This document shows positions 8,028-15,536 of a stretch of DNA of 64,000 nt, piece by piece. A program made the translations under genes and the position numbers. Numbering within the stretch: position 1 is the stretch's first letter; each line of letters opens with the position of its first letter. Source of the stretch: JBBQLG01 sp964251665 (GTDB lineage: Bacteria; Bacteroidota; Bacteroidia; Cytophagales; Spirosomataceae); assembly GCA_964251665.1 (NCBI GenBank), contig CAXUKO010000008.1:62001-126000 (forward strand), written 5' to 3'. The notes below the pieces were generated by a model. The model made no database searches and was not told where the DNA came from. It saw only the letters and a program-made list of their open reading frames with translations.

Positions 8028-9278
8028 ATGTCAGTTTCTCACCACGAAGATACGCAACGCCCACCGATTTTTGATATGACCGACGAGGAGTTAGCCGCAA
8101 CTGCTAACCACCATTTTACCCCCGATGAAGCCAACCAGCAACAGCAACAAACCAACACAAAAGCCGGTCAGGTACCGGCCATGTTAGAACGGCTGTTAGC
8201 CAGAGAACAGGCAGTAAGCGACATTGCTACTGAGCCTGTTGTTTTTAGTCCCCCGCTCATTAGCCGCGAGGATGTTGGTATTATTGGCCGGGGCACCGTC
8301 AATATTATTCAGGGGGCATTTGGTTCGCACAAGTCCCGACTGGCTGAATTAATATCTGCTTTGATGTTAACCACTAATGACACCAGCGACCCGCGATTTT
8401 TAGGGTTCAAACGGGCCATACTCGAACGCTTTTTGGTCTGCTACATCGACACGGAGCGCAATCTTAAAGAGGAATTACCTTTTGCTATTCAGGGTATAAA
8501 ACTACACGCTGGTTACAGTCTGAAAGACAAGCCCGAAGCGTTCCGCTTTACATCTATCAAAGGCGAAGACCGTAAAGACCGCTTTGCTGCTATCGAAACG
8601 TATATTCATTACGTTCGCGATCAAACTGCTCTGCATCTATTTTGCCTGATTGACGTGGTAACGGATGCCATAGGGGATTTTAACGACCCCAAAGAGTCAA
8701 TGAAACTGTTCGATTTTCTGGGCAACCTCTGCGACAACTACGACGCTACATTTTTACTGGTAATACATCAGAACCCCGGCACTGAAAAAGCCAGAGGGCA
8801 CACCGGCACCGAAGCCGCCAACAAAGCCAGCACCGTTCTACAGATTGGTCTGGAGAAGGACGTCAACGGTAATGAAACCGACCTGATTAAGTTACGCTGC
8901 CTTAAACTAAGACGAGGTAAGAAACCCGAACCTCTGTATTTGCAATTCTGCCAAGATGCTAATGGCCTGATGCCTGCGGGGGCTGATGCCATTGCCAGCC
9001 ACATCAACAGCCGTAAGCACAAAGCCGATATTGATGAGGTAGCCGCCCGCTTAGAAACTATGCTTAGCAGTGGGCCGAAAGTGAAAGGTGAGGTCGTAGC
9101 CCTACTCGAATCAGAGTTTAAGGCTGGGAACGCCACCATCCGGGACCGGCTTAAAACTATAATTGAGGAACCGCCGATAATGACCGATGAACAAGGCCAT
9201 GTCGTGAAGCTGACCGAGTACCGGGACGGTCGGCAGCAATACTATAAACTGGTTGTAATTGCCGACGAAACCAACTAA
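8028..9278 (+). CDS. RepA-like AAA ATPase (replicative helicase type)
   Basis: 416 residues. A low-complexity Gln-rich stretch (about 37-42) precedes a RecA/KaiC-like P-loop domain. The Walker A is the variant GAFGSHKS (96-103), as in the RepA/AAA_25 group, and a Walker B-like strand LHLFCLIDVVTDA lies near residue 205. GHTGTEAANKASTVLQI near residue 260 fits the sensor region of that group. The C-terminus contains a likely winged-helix domain. Such proteins act as hexameric helicases or loaders at plasmid and island origins. With the primase gene 103 bases downstream it forms a helicase-primase replication pair. Confidence 0.85.
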   Translation: MSVSHHEDTQRPPIFDMTDEELAATANHHFTPDEANQQQQQTNTKAGQVPAMLERLLAREQAVSDIATEPVVFSPPLISREDVGIIGRGTVNIIQGAFGSHKSRLAELISALMLTTNDTSDPRFLGFKRAILERFLVCYIDTERNLKEELPFAIQGIKLHAGYSLKDKPEAFRFTSIKGEDRKDRFAAIETYIHYVRDQTALHLFCLIDVVTDAIGDFNDPKESMKLFDFLGNLCDNYDATFLLVIHQNPGTEKARGHTGTEAANKASTVLQIGLEKDVNGNETDLIKLRCLKLRRGKKPEPLYLQFCQDANGLMPAGADAIASHINSRKHKADIDEVAARLETMLSSGPKVKGEVVALLESEFKAGNATIRDRLKTIIEEPPIMTDEQGHVVKLTEYRDGRQQYYKLVVIADETN

Positions 9279-9282
9279 TCCA

Positions 9283-9382
9283 TACTGCCAACTGCTAAAG
9301 GCCATATAGGGGGCTTAGCAGTTGGCAGTAACTTTTAATACTGCCAAAATTTAATCAGCACCCACTTTAGCAGTTAGCAGTA
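9283..9382. repeat. Iteron-like repeat cluster before the primase gene
   Basis: The 16-mer TTAGCAGTTGGCAGTA at 9315-9330 has a perfect inverted copy at 9283-9298. A one-mismatch direct copy (TTAGCAGTTAGCAGTA) at 9367-9382 runs into the primase ATG, and an inverted half copy (TACTGCCAA) is at 9339-9347. This is a dense, ordered set of binding sites in a short intergenic gap between helicase and primase genes, as expected of a replication origin or an autoregulatory operator. Confidence 0.75.
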
Positions 9383-10647
9383 TGGACAATCAGCAGTACC
9401 GCCCCAACTTGTTAGACGTACCTATCAGTTTTTTCGAGTTCGATCAACAGCGGGGCACCTTTGCCAATGTTCCCGCCCAACAAACCACGTTACGCCGAAT
9501 TACCCTCACTAAGTTCTACCGCGCTACCATCGAAGCCATACGCGCCGAACCGGATAAGGAAGAACAGGATAAACTAAAAAAGCGGCTACCCGCGATTACC
9601 CCCGTTGCGCTGCTTCACCACCGGAAACGCAACACCACTTTTGACCAAAAGATCAGTCAGCAGTGGCCACTTATGATGGGTGACGTTGACCGGAAAGACA
9701 ACCCCGGTATCTGTATGGTCGAGCTTAAAACCCGGCTTTGCCGCCTGTCTTACGTGCTGCTTTGCGGCTACTCTGTTCGGGGGGGATTGTGGTTTGTCGT
9801 ACGGCTACCCGATAACCAGACCCCCGAAAGTTTAGCGGCTCATTTCAGGTATCTGCAAAAAATATTCGGCGGCAAAAAAGACGGTAAGTATTACGGAAAA
9901 TTTGGCGTGAAGCTGGATAGCACTAAAGGCGGTAATCCAACTGACCTACGGTTTGTCAGTTACGATGCCGACCCTTACACTAACGAAAACGCTACGGTCA
10001 TGGTCGGGACATACACCCCACCCCCGCCTAAACCTCTACCAATCCGCAAATACGATCAGAGCCGAAGCAACGGGCCTGATGAGGGCGAACTACTAAACCA
10101 ACTTGTCCGCTTTACGCAATCAGCGGGGGAGGGGCAACGACATGAAACGCTATTAAAAGTGGCAAGGCTGGCAGGGGGATTTATTGCAGCGGGGCGAATG
10201 AATGAACAAACCGCCGTTTATGAACTCGAAACTATAGCGAGTGAATGGCCAACGTTTACTAAGTCGCAAAAGACAATCCGGGACGGTATCCGATACGGTA
10301 TGGCCGTGCCTATTCCCAACGATACCCCGTATGGGAAAGCTACACGATTACCACCTCAGCAAAGGTCATTAGGTGAAAATTCCCGCCCGCGTATAGTGGT
10401 CAACGGTCAAACTGATTACGGGGAAATTCTGACAGTTGAACGTTGCGAGACTTACCCAGCCGAATGGGACGAAGAAGCTGAATGTGAGCTAATGTTAACA
10501 ACCAGCCCCAACCGTGATTTACTCGCCCGGATATTAGATGTTACGCCCGATCAGCTACCCTTGCAAGTGCTTACATACCCTCAAATTCCTGGCTTTTCGA
10601 GGTACAACGAAACGCAAAGGGACGTTTGTTGCGGCACTTCTTCTTGA
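9382..10647 (+). CDS. VirE-N/BT4734-type primase-like protein
   Basis: 421 residues. Residues about 70-215 match the BT4734-like VirE N-terminal domain, an archaeo-eukaryotic primase relative (PLMMGDVDRKDN, then RLSYVLLCGYSVRGGLWFVV, then KLDSTKGGNPTDLRFVSYD). A helical PriCT-like segment follows (about 240-315: EGQRHETLLKVARLAGGFIA ... TIRDGIRYG). The usual VirE helicase domain is absent, which fits the separate ATPase gene upstream. The ATG overlaps the last repeat of the iteron-like cluster, so a protein bound there would block initiation. The 3' end overlaps the convergent toxin gene by 77 bases, and the final 20 or so residues look unconserved. Confidence 0.82.
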   Translation: MDNQQYRPNLLDVPISFFEFDQQRGTFANVPAQQTTLRRITLTKFYRATIEAIRAEPDKEEQDKLKKRLPAITPVALLHHRKRNTTFDQKISQQWPLMMGDVDRKDNPGICMVELKTRLCRLSYVLLCGYSVRGGLWFVVRLPDNQTPESLAAHFRYLQKIFGGKKDGKYYGKFGVKLDSTKGGNPTDLRFVSYDADPYTNENATVMVGTYTPPPPKPLPIRKYDQSRSNGPDEGELLNQLVRFTQSAGEGQRHETLLKVARLAGGFIAAGRMNEQTAVYELETIASEWPTFTKSQKTIRDGIRYGMAVPIPNDTPYGKATRLPPQQRSLGENSRPRIVVNGQTDYGEILTVERCETYPAEWDEEAECELMLTTSPNRDLLARILDVTPDQLPLQVLTYPQIPGFSRYNETQRDVCCGTSS

Positions 10648-10972
10648 TGTCACGCCAACGCTTTACAATCTGCTCTACCTGTTCCCAATACGAATAACCA
10701 GACTTTGAGGGCGGATTGAAGAAGAAAATACCAACACCGTGCCTTTCGTACAATTCACGTTGTCGCTTTATTCGTTGTATGTTATAGTCAGATGTGATAA
10801 CTATGCCCTGTTCAGCTCCAACTTTCGGTATCCAATCCTCATCCTGAACACCCCGCCCGAACGTTCTGCCAATGGACAGTACCTCAAATCCTTCGTTTGC
10901 GTGAGTTTCTAATATGTTTAAAGCTTCAGCAATTTGTGGAGCTAAATTTTCATCAATGTAAATTTTGGTCAT
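10571..10972 (-). CDS. DUF5615 PIN-like toxin
   Basis: 133 residues. The DUF5615 family is a PIN-like RNase fold: MTKIYIDENLAP carries the first acidic pair, and GVQDEDWIPKVGAEQGIVIT followed by the basic helix YNIQRIKRQRE is the standard core. It is the presumed toxin of a VapBC-like module. Its start overlaps the stop of the DUF433 gene by ATGA (10969-10972), so the two are translationally coupled. The last 26 codons overlap the 3' end of the convergent primase gene. The length is slightly above the family average because of the basic tail KKKCRNKRPFAFRC. Confidence 0.85.
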   Translation of the reverse strand: MTKIYIDENLAPQIAEALNILETHANEGFEVLSIGRTFGRGVQDEDWIPKVGAEQGIVITSDYNIQRIKRQRELYERHGVGIFFFNPPSKSGYSYWEQVEQIVKRWRDIKKKCRNKRPFAFRCTSKSQEFEGM

Positions 10973-11643
10973 GCCGCGTTACGATGAAAAGTAATAGCGT
11001 CCTGAACTTGATTGGGCGTCAGGTCATAAATACGGCCAATGAAGTCGGCTGATTCACCCCCCCGGTAAAGGTTGAAAACCGTTTCGGTGAGGATGTTCGT
11101 ATTACCAATTACAGGCTGACCAAATTGCCGGTGAGGGTCAATAACTACGTTGTGCTTGCGATCTAACGGAAAAAAACGGTTGGCCAGTGAATGGCTGTCA
11201 AACTCTATTTTCTCGCAGAATGGCGTCAGAATTTCGGTTATAGTAATCTGTAAGGATGGGTCGGCCTGAATGATGTCGCCTACTTCACCGGTAAACAGTA
11301 CGTCTTTGCCATCGGTAAGAATGTTGGACGTGGCAAACGGATAAGCCGTTTTAAAAACGCCTTCCAGGACTTGATGTGCTTTTACAATTCGCTGCGCTGT
11401 AACCCCCCGATCCCGTAGCTGATAGAAGGTAAAGAACTCAATCAGGGTGTAAAAATTAGTAACCAGTTCCCGGCCGGTACCGTCCGAAAATATGGTTTGG
11501 TCTGCTTTTCCAAAGTGCGCGTTCCAATACTCGCGCAGCCAACGCCGTACTTTGGCCTGTGGTAGACCCAGTATGGCGGCTACATCGGGCATTGTATAAA
11601 TGCCTGTTCCTAAGTCAAATACGTTTTTTGTCTCGAAAGTCAC
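10969..11643 (-). CDS. DUF433 antitoxin with N-terminal HTH
   Basis: 224 residues from the GTG at 11643. A MerR-like HTH near the N-terminus (YTMPDVAAILGLPQAKVRRW) precedes a middle domain, and DUF433 lies at the C-terminus (PVIGNTNILTETVFNLYRGG ... IYDLTPNQVQDAI). DUF433 proteins are the antitoxin partners of DUF5615 toxins, and the gene order antitoxin-toxin with ATGA overlap is standard. The GTG is chosen because the longer reading from a TTG at 11673 would start inside the promoter, whose TACCTTTG box is at 11663-11670. The HTH implies autoregulation. Confidence 0.82.
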   Translation of the reverse strand: MTFETKNVFDLGTGIYTMPDVAAILGLPQAKVRRWLREYWNAHFGKADQTIFSDGTGRELVTNFYTLIEFFTFYQLRDRGVTAQRIVKAHQVLEGVFKTAYPFATSNILTDGKDVLFTGEVGDIIQADPSLQITITEILTPFCEKIEFDSHSLANRFFPLDRKHNVVIDPHRQFGQPVIGNTNILTETVFNLYRGGESADFIGRIYDLTPNQVQDAITFHRNAA

Positions 11644-11662
11644 CTTGTTTCGTTTGCGTTCA

Positions 11663-11690
11663 CAAAGGTACAAACTCTGTTTTATCTCAA
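11663..11690 (-). promoter_or_regulatory. Promoter of the DUF433/DUF5615 operon
   Basis: On the minus strand, TTG (11688-11690) is followed after 17 bases by TACCTTTG (11663-11670), the Bacteroidota -33/-7 pattern. It ends 19 bases before the GTG start and decides against the longer open frame. Confidence 0.65.
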
Positions 11691-11717
11691 CTAAGCGTAT
11701 AGGGGGTTGTTTACTAC

Positions 11718-12350
11718 TTATTTCAATAAGCCCCGCTCCGTTTCCTTTTTAAGATGCCACAAGGCAAGGTCAATATCTTTTGAACGTATGGCTTCATGCT
11801 TTTGGCCGTAGAAGTGCCCCCGGTAAACGTCGTAGACTTCTAACTGTGGGAATCTGGGTACTGACTGAATTGGGTTTTGCCGAATGTCAAGTAGTTCTAA
11901 AGAGGGTAGCCGGGTAAGTGATTTTGGTAGTCCGGTTAATAAGTTGTTACGCAAGATCAATCTACGGAGTTTAGGCAACGTACCGATAGAATCAGGTAAT
12001 AGCTCAATCCGGTTATAGCTGAGGTCAAGCACTTCCAAAGAAGTCAGTTGACTTAGTTTAGCGTCGATATATTCCAGTTGGCGCGGTATCAGCAGGTCTT
12101 TTTTTCGCTCAGATTCCTCTTCTTCAAGCAGCTTCAAGAGTTCCTGCGAATCGTCGGTTGGGAGTCGTTTGAGAAGATCAATAGTATCTTGATTGCCCAT
12201 CAATAGGATGTTGGCAACCGACAGTTCTTTTAAATTGGTGAGCGTGTAGACCTCTTCGGGTAATTCGGTCAAATCCAGATTATCCAGCTTAAGCGTATCG
12301 GATTCGCCGGATAGAACAGCGTCTATGCGTTTGCGAACCTTGTAATTCAT
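11718..12350 (-). CDS. Leucine-rich repeat protein, 210 aa
   Basis: At least four bacterial-type LRRs are visible: LDLTELPEEVYTLTNLKEL, LEVLDLSYNRIELLPDSIG, LRRLILRNNLLTGLPKSLT and LELLDIRQNPIQSVP. A charged helical insert (about residues 62-92) interrupts the repeats. There is no signal peptide or membrane segment, so the protein is cytoplasmic and probably binds another protein. It lies between the toxin-antitoxin pair and the divergent restriction-modification operon. Whether it serves either is unknown. No effector domain is attached. Confidence 0.75.
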   Translation of the reverse strand: MNYKVRKRIDAVLSGESDTLKLDNLDLTELPEEVYTLTNLKELSVANILLMGNQDTIDLLKRLPTDDSQELLKLLEEEESERKKDLLIPRQLEYIDAKLSQLTSLEVLDLSYNRIELLPDSIGTLPKLRRLILRNNLLTGLPKSLTRLPSLELLDIRQNPIQSVPRFPQLEVYDVYRGHFYGQKHEAIRSKDIDLALWHLKKETERGLLK

Positions 12351-12556
12351 AATCGAGCCGGGCCTTTGTTAGCTCTCAACAACGCCTGTTTTTCCATCGT
12401 TCAACCTATAGACGCTTACCCTACCCGACAACGCTACGATGATGCAAACCCTCAACATTCACAACTCGAATGAGTACAGGCACTTAGACCGGGAAACGGA
12501 CTGATTGATGCCTATTTGCAATGAAATTGAGGGTTTTTTAGGGTAAAATATGCACT

Positions 12557-12576
12557 TTTGTTAGTCTGCTAACAAA
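12557..12576. promoter_or_regulatory. Palindrome 22 bases before hsdM
   Basis: TTTGTTAG (12557-12564) and CTAACAAA (12569-12576) form a perfect 8-bp inverted repeat around TCTG. It is the right size for a dimeric repressor operator and sits in the hsdM leader or promoter. The remaining part of the 247-base gap to the LRR gene shows no gene. Confidence 0.45.
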
Positions 12577-12597
12577 CGAATAGCCCCTAAGTACCCA

Positions 12598-14175
12598 ATG
12601 TCGAAAGAGCAAAAAAGACAGTTAGAACAGCAGTTGTGGAACATTGCCAATGCCCTGCGGGGTAAAATGGACGCCGACGATTTCCGGGATTACATTTTAG
12701 GCTTCATCTTCTATAAATACCTCTCTGAGAAGATGGAACTCTACGCCAATGCGTTGTTGGCCAATGATGGTACCACCTATACCGAATTGGAAGAGCAAAG
12801 CCCCGAAGGACAAGATTTGCTTACGGCCGTAAAAGACGAGTCGATACAGACGTTGGGCTTCTTTCTGAAACCATCTGAACTGTTCAACCAGATCGTAAAG
12901 AAGGGACAAGCCGACAGCGAAGACGAGAGCCGTTCTAACTTCATTTTGGGCGACTTAGCCAACATCCTCAACAACATCGAACAAAGTACGATGGGTACGG
13001 ATAGTGAGGAGGATTTTAACCGGCTCTTTGAAGATTTAGATCTTACATCGAGTAAGCTGGGCCGCACCGAAGCGGCAAAAAATGCCCTGATTGTAAAGGT
13101 ACTGGAACACCTGAACGCCATTGATTTCGATTTAGCCAATGTGGAATCGGACGTGTTAGGCGATGCGTATGAATACCTGATTGGTCAGTTTGCCAGTGGA
13201 GCCGGAAAGAAAGCCGGTGAGTTTTATACCCCTCAGCAGGTATCCAAGATTCTGGCTAAACTCGTTACCACCGGCAAAACAAAGCTGAAGTCAGTTTATG
13301 ACCCTACGTGCGGTTCTGGCTCTCTGTTGCTGCGGGTAGCCAAAGAAGTAAAAGAGGTATCGAACTTCTACGGACAGGAATTGAACCGCACGACCTACAA
13401 CCTGGCCCGGATGAACATGATTTTGCACGATGTGCATTACCGTAAGTTCGACATCCGGCAGGACGACACCTTAGAGCATCCTCAGCACTTGGATAAGCGG
13501 TTTGAAGCCATTGTAGCAAACCCGCCGTTTTCGGCGCAATGGAGCGCGAACCCGTTGCACATCTCCGACGACCGCTTTAGCCAGTACGGACGACTGGCAC
13601 CAGCCGGAAAAGCCGACTTTGCCTTTGTACAACACATGGTACACCAGTTAGCCGAAAATGGGCAAATGGCCGTAGTAGTGCCACACGGTGTACTATTTCG
13701 GGGAGCCGCTGAAGGCCATATACGCCAACACCTGATTGAAGACAAAAACTACTTGGACGCTGTGATTGGCTTGCCGACTAATATCTTTTACGGCACCAGC
13801 ATTCCAACCGCTATTCTCGTCTTCAAGAAGTGCCGCGAACACCCGACCGATATTCTGTTTATTGATGCCAGCGCGTACTACGAAAAGGGCAAAAATCAAA
13901 ACTACCTGCGCGAAAGCGATATAGATAAGATCGTTGATACCTACCGCGAACGATTGGTAGAGGACAAGTATAGCTACCGGGCAACGCTATCAGAAATAAA
14001 ACAGAATGAATACAACCTCAACATACCCCGCTATGTAGATACGTTTGCAGAAGAAGAAGTCATTGATATAGCCAGCATAGCCGAACAGTTGAAAATAGTG
14101 AATACTGAAATTACGTCTATCGACATTACCATAGCTGACTTATGTAAACAACTCAATATTGCTACGCCATTCTAA
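12598..14175 (+). CDS. hsdM: Type I restriction-modification DNA methyltransferase subunit
   Basis: 525 residues, a typical HsdM length. The N-terminal helical HsdM_N domain (about 8-150) is followed by an N6-adenine methyltransferase domain. Motif I is DPTCGSGSLL (235-244) and motif IV is NPPF (308-311). HsdM supplies AdoMet binding and catalysis; two copies join one HsdS to form the modification enzyme and, with HsdR, the restriction complex. hsdS begins 2 bases after its stop, so the three hsd genes form one tight operon. All key residues are present. Confidence 0.97.
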   Translation: MSKEQKRQLEQQLWNIANALRGKMDADDFRDYILGFIFYKYLSEKMELYANALLANDGTTYTELEEQSPEGQDLLTAVKDESIQTLGFFLKPSELFNQIVKKGQADSEDESRSNFILGDLANILNNIEQSTMGTDSEEDFNRLFEDLDLTSSKLGRTEAAKNALIVKVLEHLNAIDFDLANVESDVLGDAYEYLIGQFASGAGKKAGEFYTPQQVSKILAKLVTTGKTKLKSVYDPTCGSGSLLLRVAKEVKEVSNFYGQELNRTTYNLARMNMILHDVHYRKFDIRQDDTLEHPQHLDKRFEAIVANPPFSAQWSANPLHISDDRFSQYGRLAPAGKADFAFVQHMVHQLAENGQMAVVVPHGVLFRGAAEGHIRQHLIEDKNYLDAVIGLPTNIFYGTSIPTAILVFKKCREHPTDILFIDASAYYEKGKNQNYLRESDIDKIVDTYRERLVEDKYSYRATLSEIKQNEYNLNIPRYVDTFAEEEVIDIASIAEQLKIVNTEITSIDITIADLCKQLNIATPF

Positions 14176-14177
14176 TC

Positions 14178-15530
14178 ATGCCTGAGAATCGCCCCCAAAT
14201 ACCCACCTTACGTTTTCCTGAATTTTCAGGAGAATGGGAAGAGATTCAGTTTGAGAAAATTTACTCCTTTAAGGTTACAAACTCTCTTTCAAGAGAGTAC
14301 CTAAACTATGACATAGGGACAGTAAAAAATATCCATTACGGTGATATTCATACGAAATTTAGAACCCATTTTGATATTACAAAAGAACACGTGCCGTTTA
14401 TAAATTTATCGGTTAATGTTGTTAAAATATCCGAAGATAATTACTGTAAAGAGGGCGATATAATATTCGCCGATGCTTCTGAAGATTTAAAGGACGTAGG
14501 TAAGGCTATAGAAATTGTGTGTTTAAATGAAAACAAACTTCTATCGGGCCTGCATACCATTTTAGCCAGACCGCAAATTGATAAAATTTTTACAGGATTC
14601 GGAGGCTATTTATTCCAGTCTGGCAAGGTTCGTACTCAAATTCAAAAAGAATCTCAAGGCTCTAAAGTGTTGAGTATCTCAGCTAAAAGATTAGCAAATA
14701 TTAAGTTAGTAATTCCCTCTCTCCCTGAGCAACAAAAAATAGCCACCTTTCTTACAGCGATTGACGCCAAAATTGAGCTATTGACTAAGCAGAAAACCTT
14801 GCTGGAAGAATACAAGAAAGGCGTTATGCAGGCTATTTTTGCTGATGACGCTGATGCGACGGAGCGACGGAGCGACGGAGCGACGGAGCGACGGATAAAG
14901 ATTAAGGGCGGTAAAGTTACGAAAAAAATACGCTTCAAAAAAGATGATGGTAGCCATTTTCCAGATTGGGAGGAGAGGAGTTTGGGGGCTATATCAAAAA
15001 ATGTTGCGTATGGAATGAATAGTGCTGCAATACCTTTTGATGGGATTAACAAATACATAAGAATCACAGATATAGACGAAGAGTCAGGGACATTTTCACC
15101 CAGTCCACTTACTTCGCCTGATGGTAAATTGGAAGAAAAATACAGGCTTAAGGAAGGAGACATAGTTTTTGCAAGAACGGGTGCAAGCGTTGGTAAAAGT
15201 TACTTGTATAATAAGAAAGATGGGGATTTATATTTTGCGGGTTTTTTGATAAAGTTCTCGATTGTTAATGAAAATCCATACTTTATATTTTGGCAAACGA
15301 CAACAAGTGTTTATGCAAAATGGGTACAAATGATGTCTATGAGATCAGGACAGCCGGGAATAAATGCAGAAGAATATAAATCCTTTGTATTTCATCTTCC
15401 AAGCGTACCAGAGCAGAGTAAGATTGCCGGTTTCTTGAATAAATTAGATGAGAGGATAAATATAATTAGCTCCAAAATTGAGTTTACTAAGGCTTATAAG
15501 AAAGGGTTATTGAATCAGCTTTTTGCTTAA
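14178..15530 (+). CDS. hsdS: Type I specificity subunit with 5x8-bp repeat between its halves
   Basis: 450 residues with two target-recognition domains. The first half starts LRFPEFSGEWEE and ends in the conserved coiled coil SLPEQQKIATFLTAIDAKIE. The second half starts FPDWEERSLGAI and ends with SVPEQSKIAGFLNKLDERIN. Between them, residues 227-239 (ATERRSDGATERR) are encoded by five tandem GCGACGGA octamers (14856-14895). The present copy number keeps the frame open. Both domains are AT-rich relative to hsdM and hsdR, a common sign of domain exchange. The gene sits 2 bases after hsdM and 6 before hsdR. See the findings for the predicted switch. Confidence 0.96.
   Translation: MPENRPQIPTLRFPEFSGEWEEIQFEKIYSFKVTNSLSREYLNYDIGTVKNIHYGDIHTKFRTHFDITKEHVPFINLSVNVVKISEDNYCKEGDIIFADASEDLKDVGKAIEIVCLNENKLLSGLHTILARPQIDKIFTGFGGYLFQSGKVRTQIQKESQGSKVLSISAKRLANIKLVIPSLPEQQKIATFLTAIDAKIELLTKQKTLLEEYKKGVMQAIFADDADATERRSDGATERRIKIKGGKVTKKIRFKKDDGSHFPDWEERSLGAISKNVAYGMNSAAIPFDGINKYIRITDIDEESGTFSPSPLTSPDGKLEEKYRLKEGDIVFARTGASVGKSYLYNKKDGDLYFAGFLIKFSIVNENPYFIFWQTTTSVYAKWVQMMSMRSGQPGINAEEYKSFVFHLPSVPEQSKIAGFLNKLDERINIISSKIEFTKAYKKGLLNQLFA
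14856..14895 (+). repeat. Five perfect tandem copies of GCGACGGA inside hsdS
   Basis: The unit begins exactly on a codon boundary. Three units (24 bases) encode ATERRSDG, so changes by three units preserve the frame. With four units the frame reads ATERRSDGATDKD and stops at TAA; with six it stops at TAA immediately after the sixth unit. Such short tandem repeats change copy number by replication slippage. Confidence 0.97.
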
Positions 15531-15536
15531 TCATAC

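Noticed and set aside
8028..10647. Idea that the ATPase and primase genes are a conjugation or mobilisation module
   Set aside because: The ATPase has a RepA-like variant P-loop and the other protein a VirE-N primase domain; no relaxase HUH motif or coupling protein was seen.
14856..14895. Possible CRISPR-like or iteron reading of the GCGACGGA repeats
   Set aside because: The units are contiguous with no spacers and lie inside hsdS in frame; they are a simple sequence repeat, not an array.
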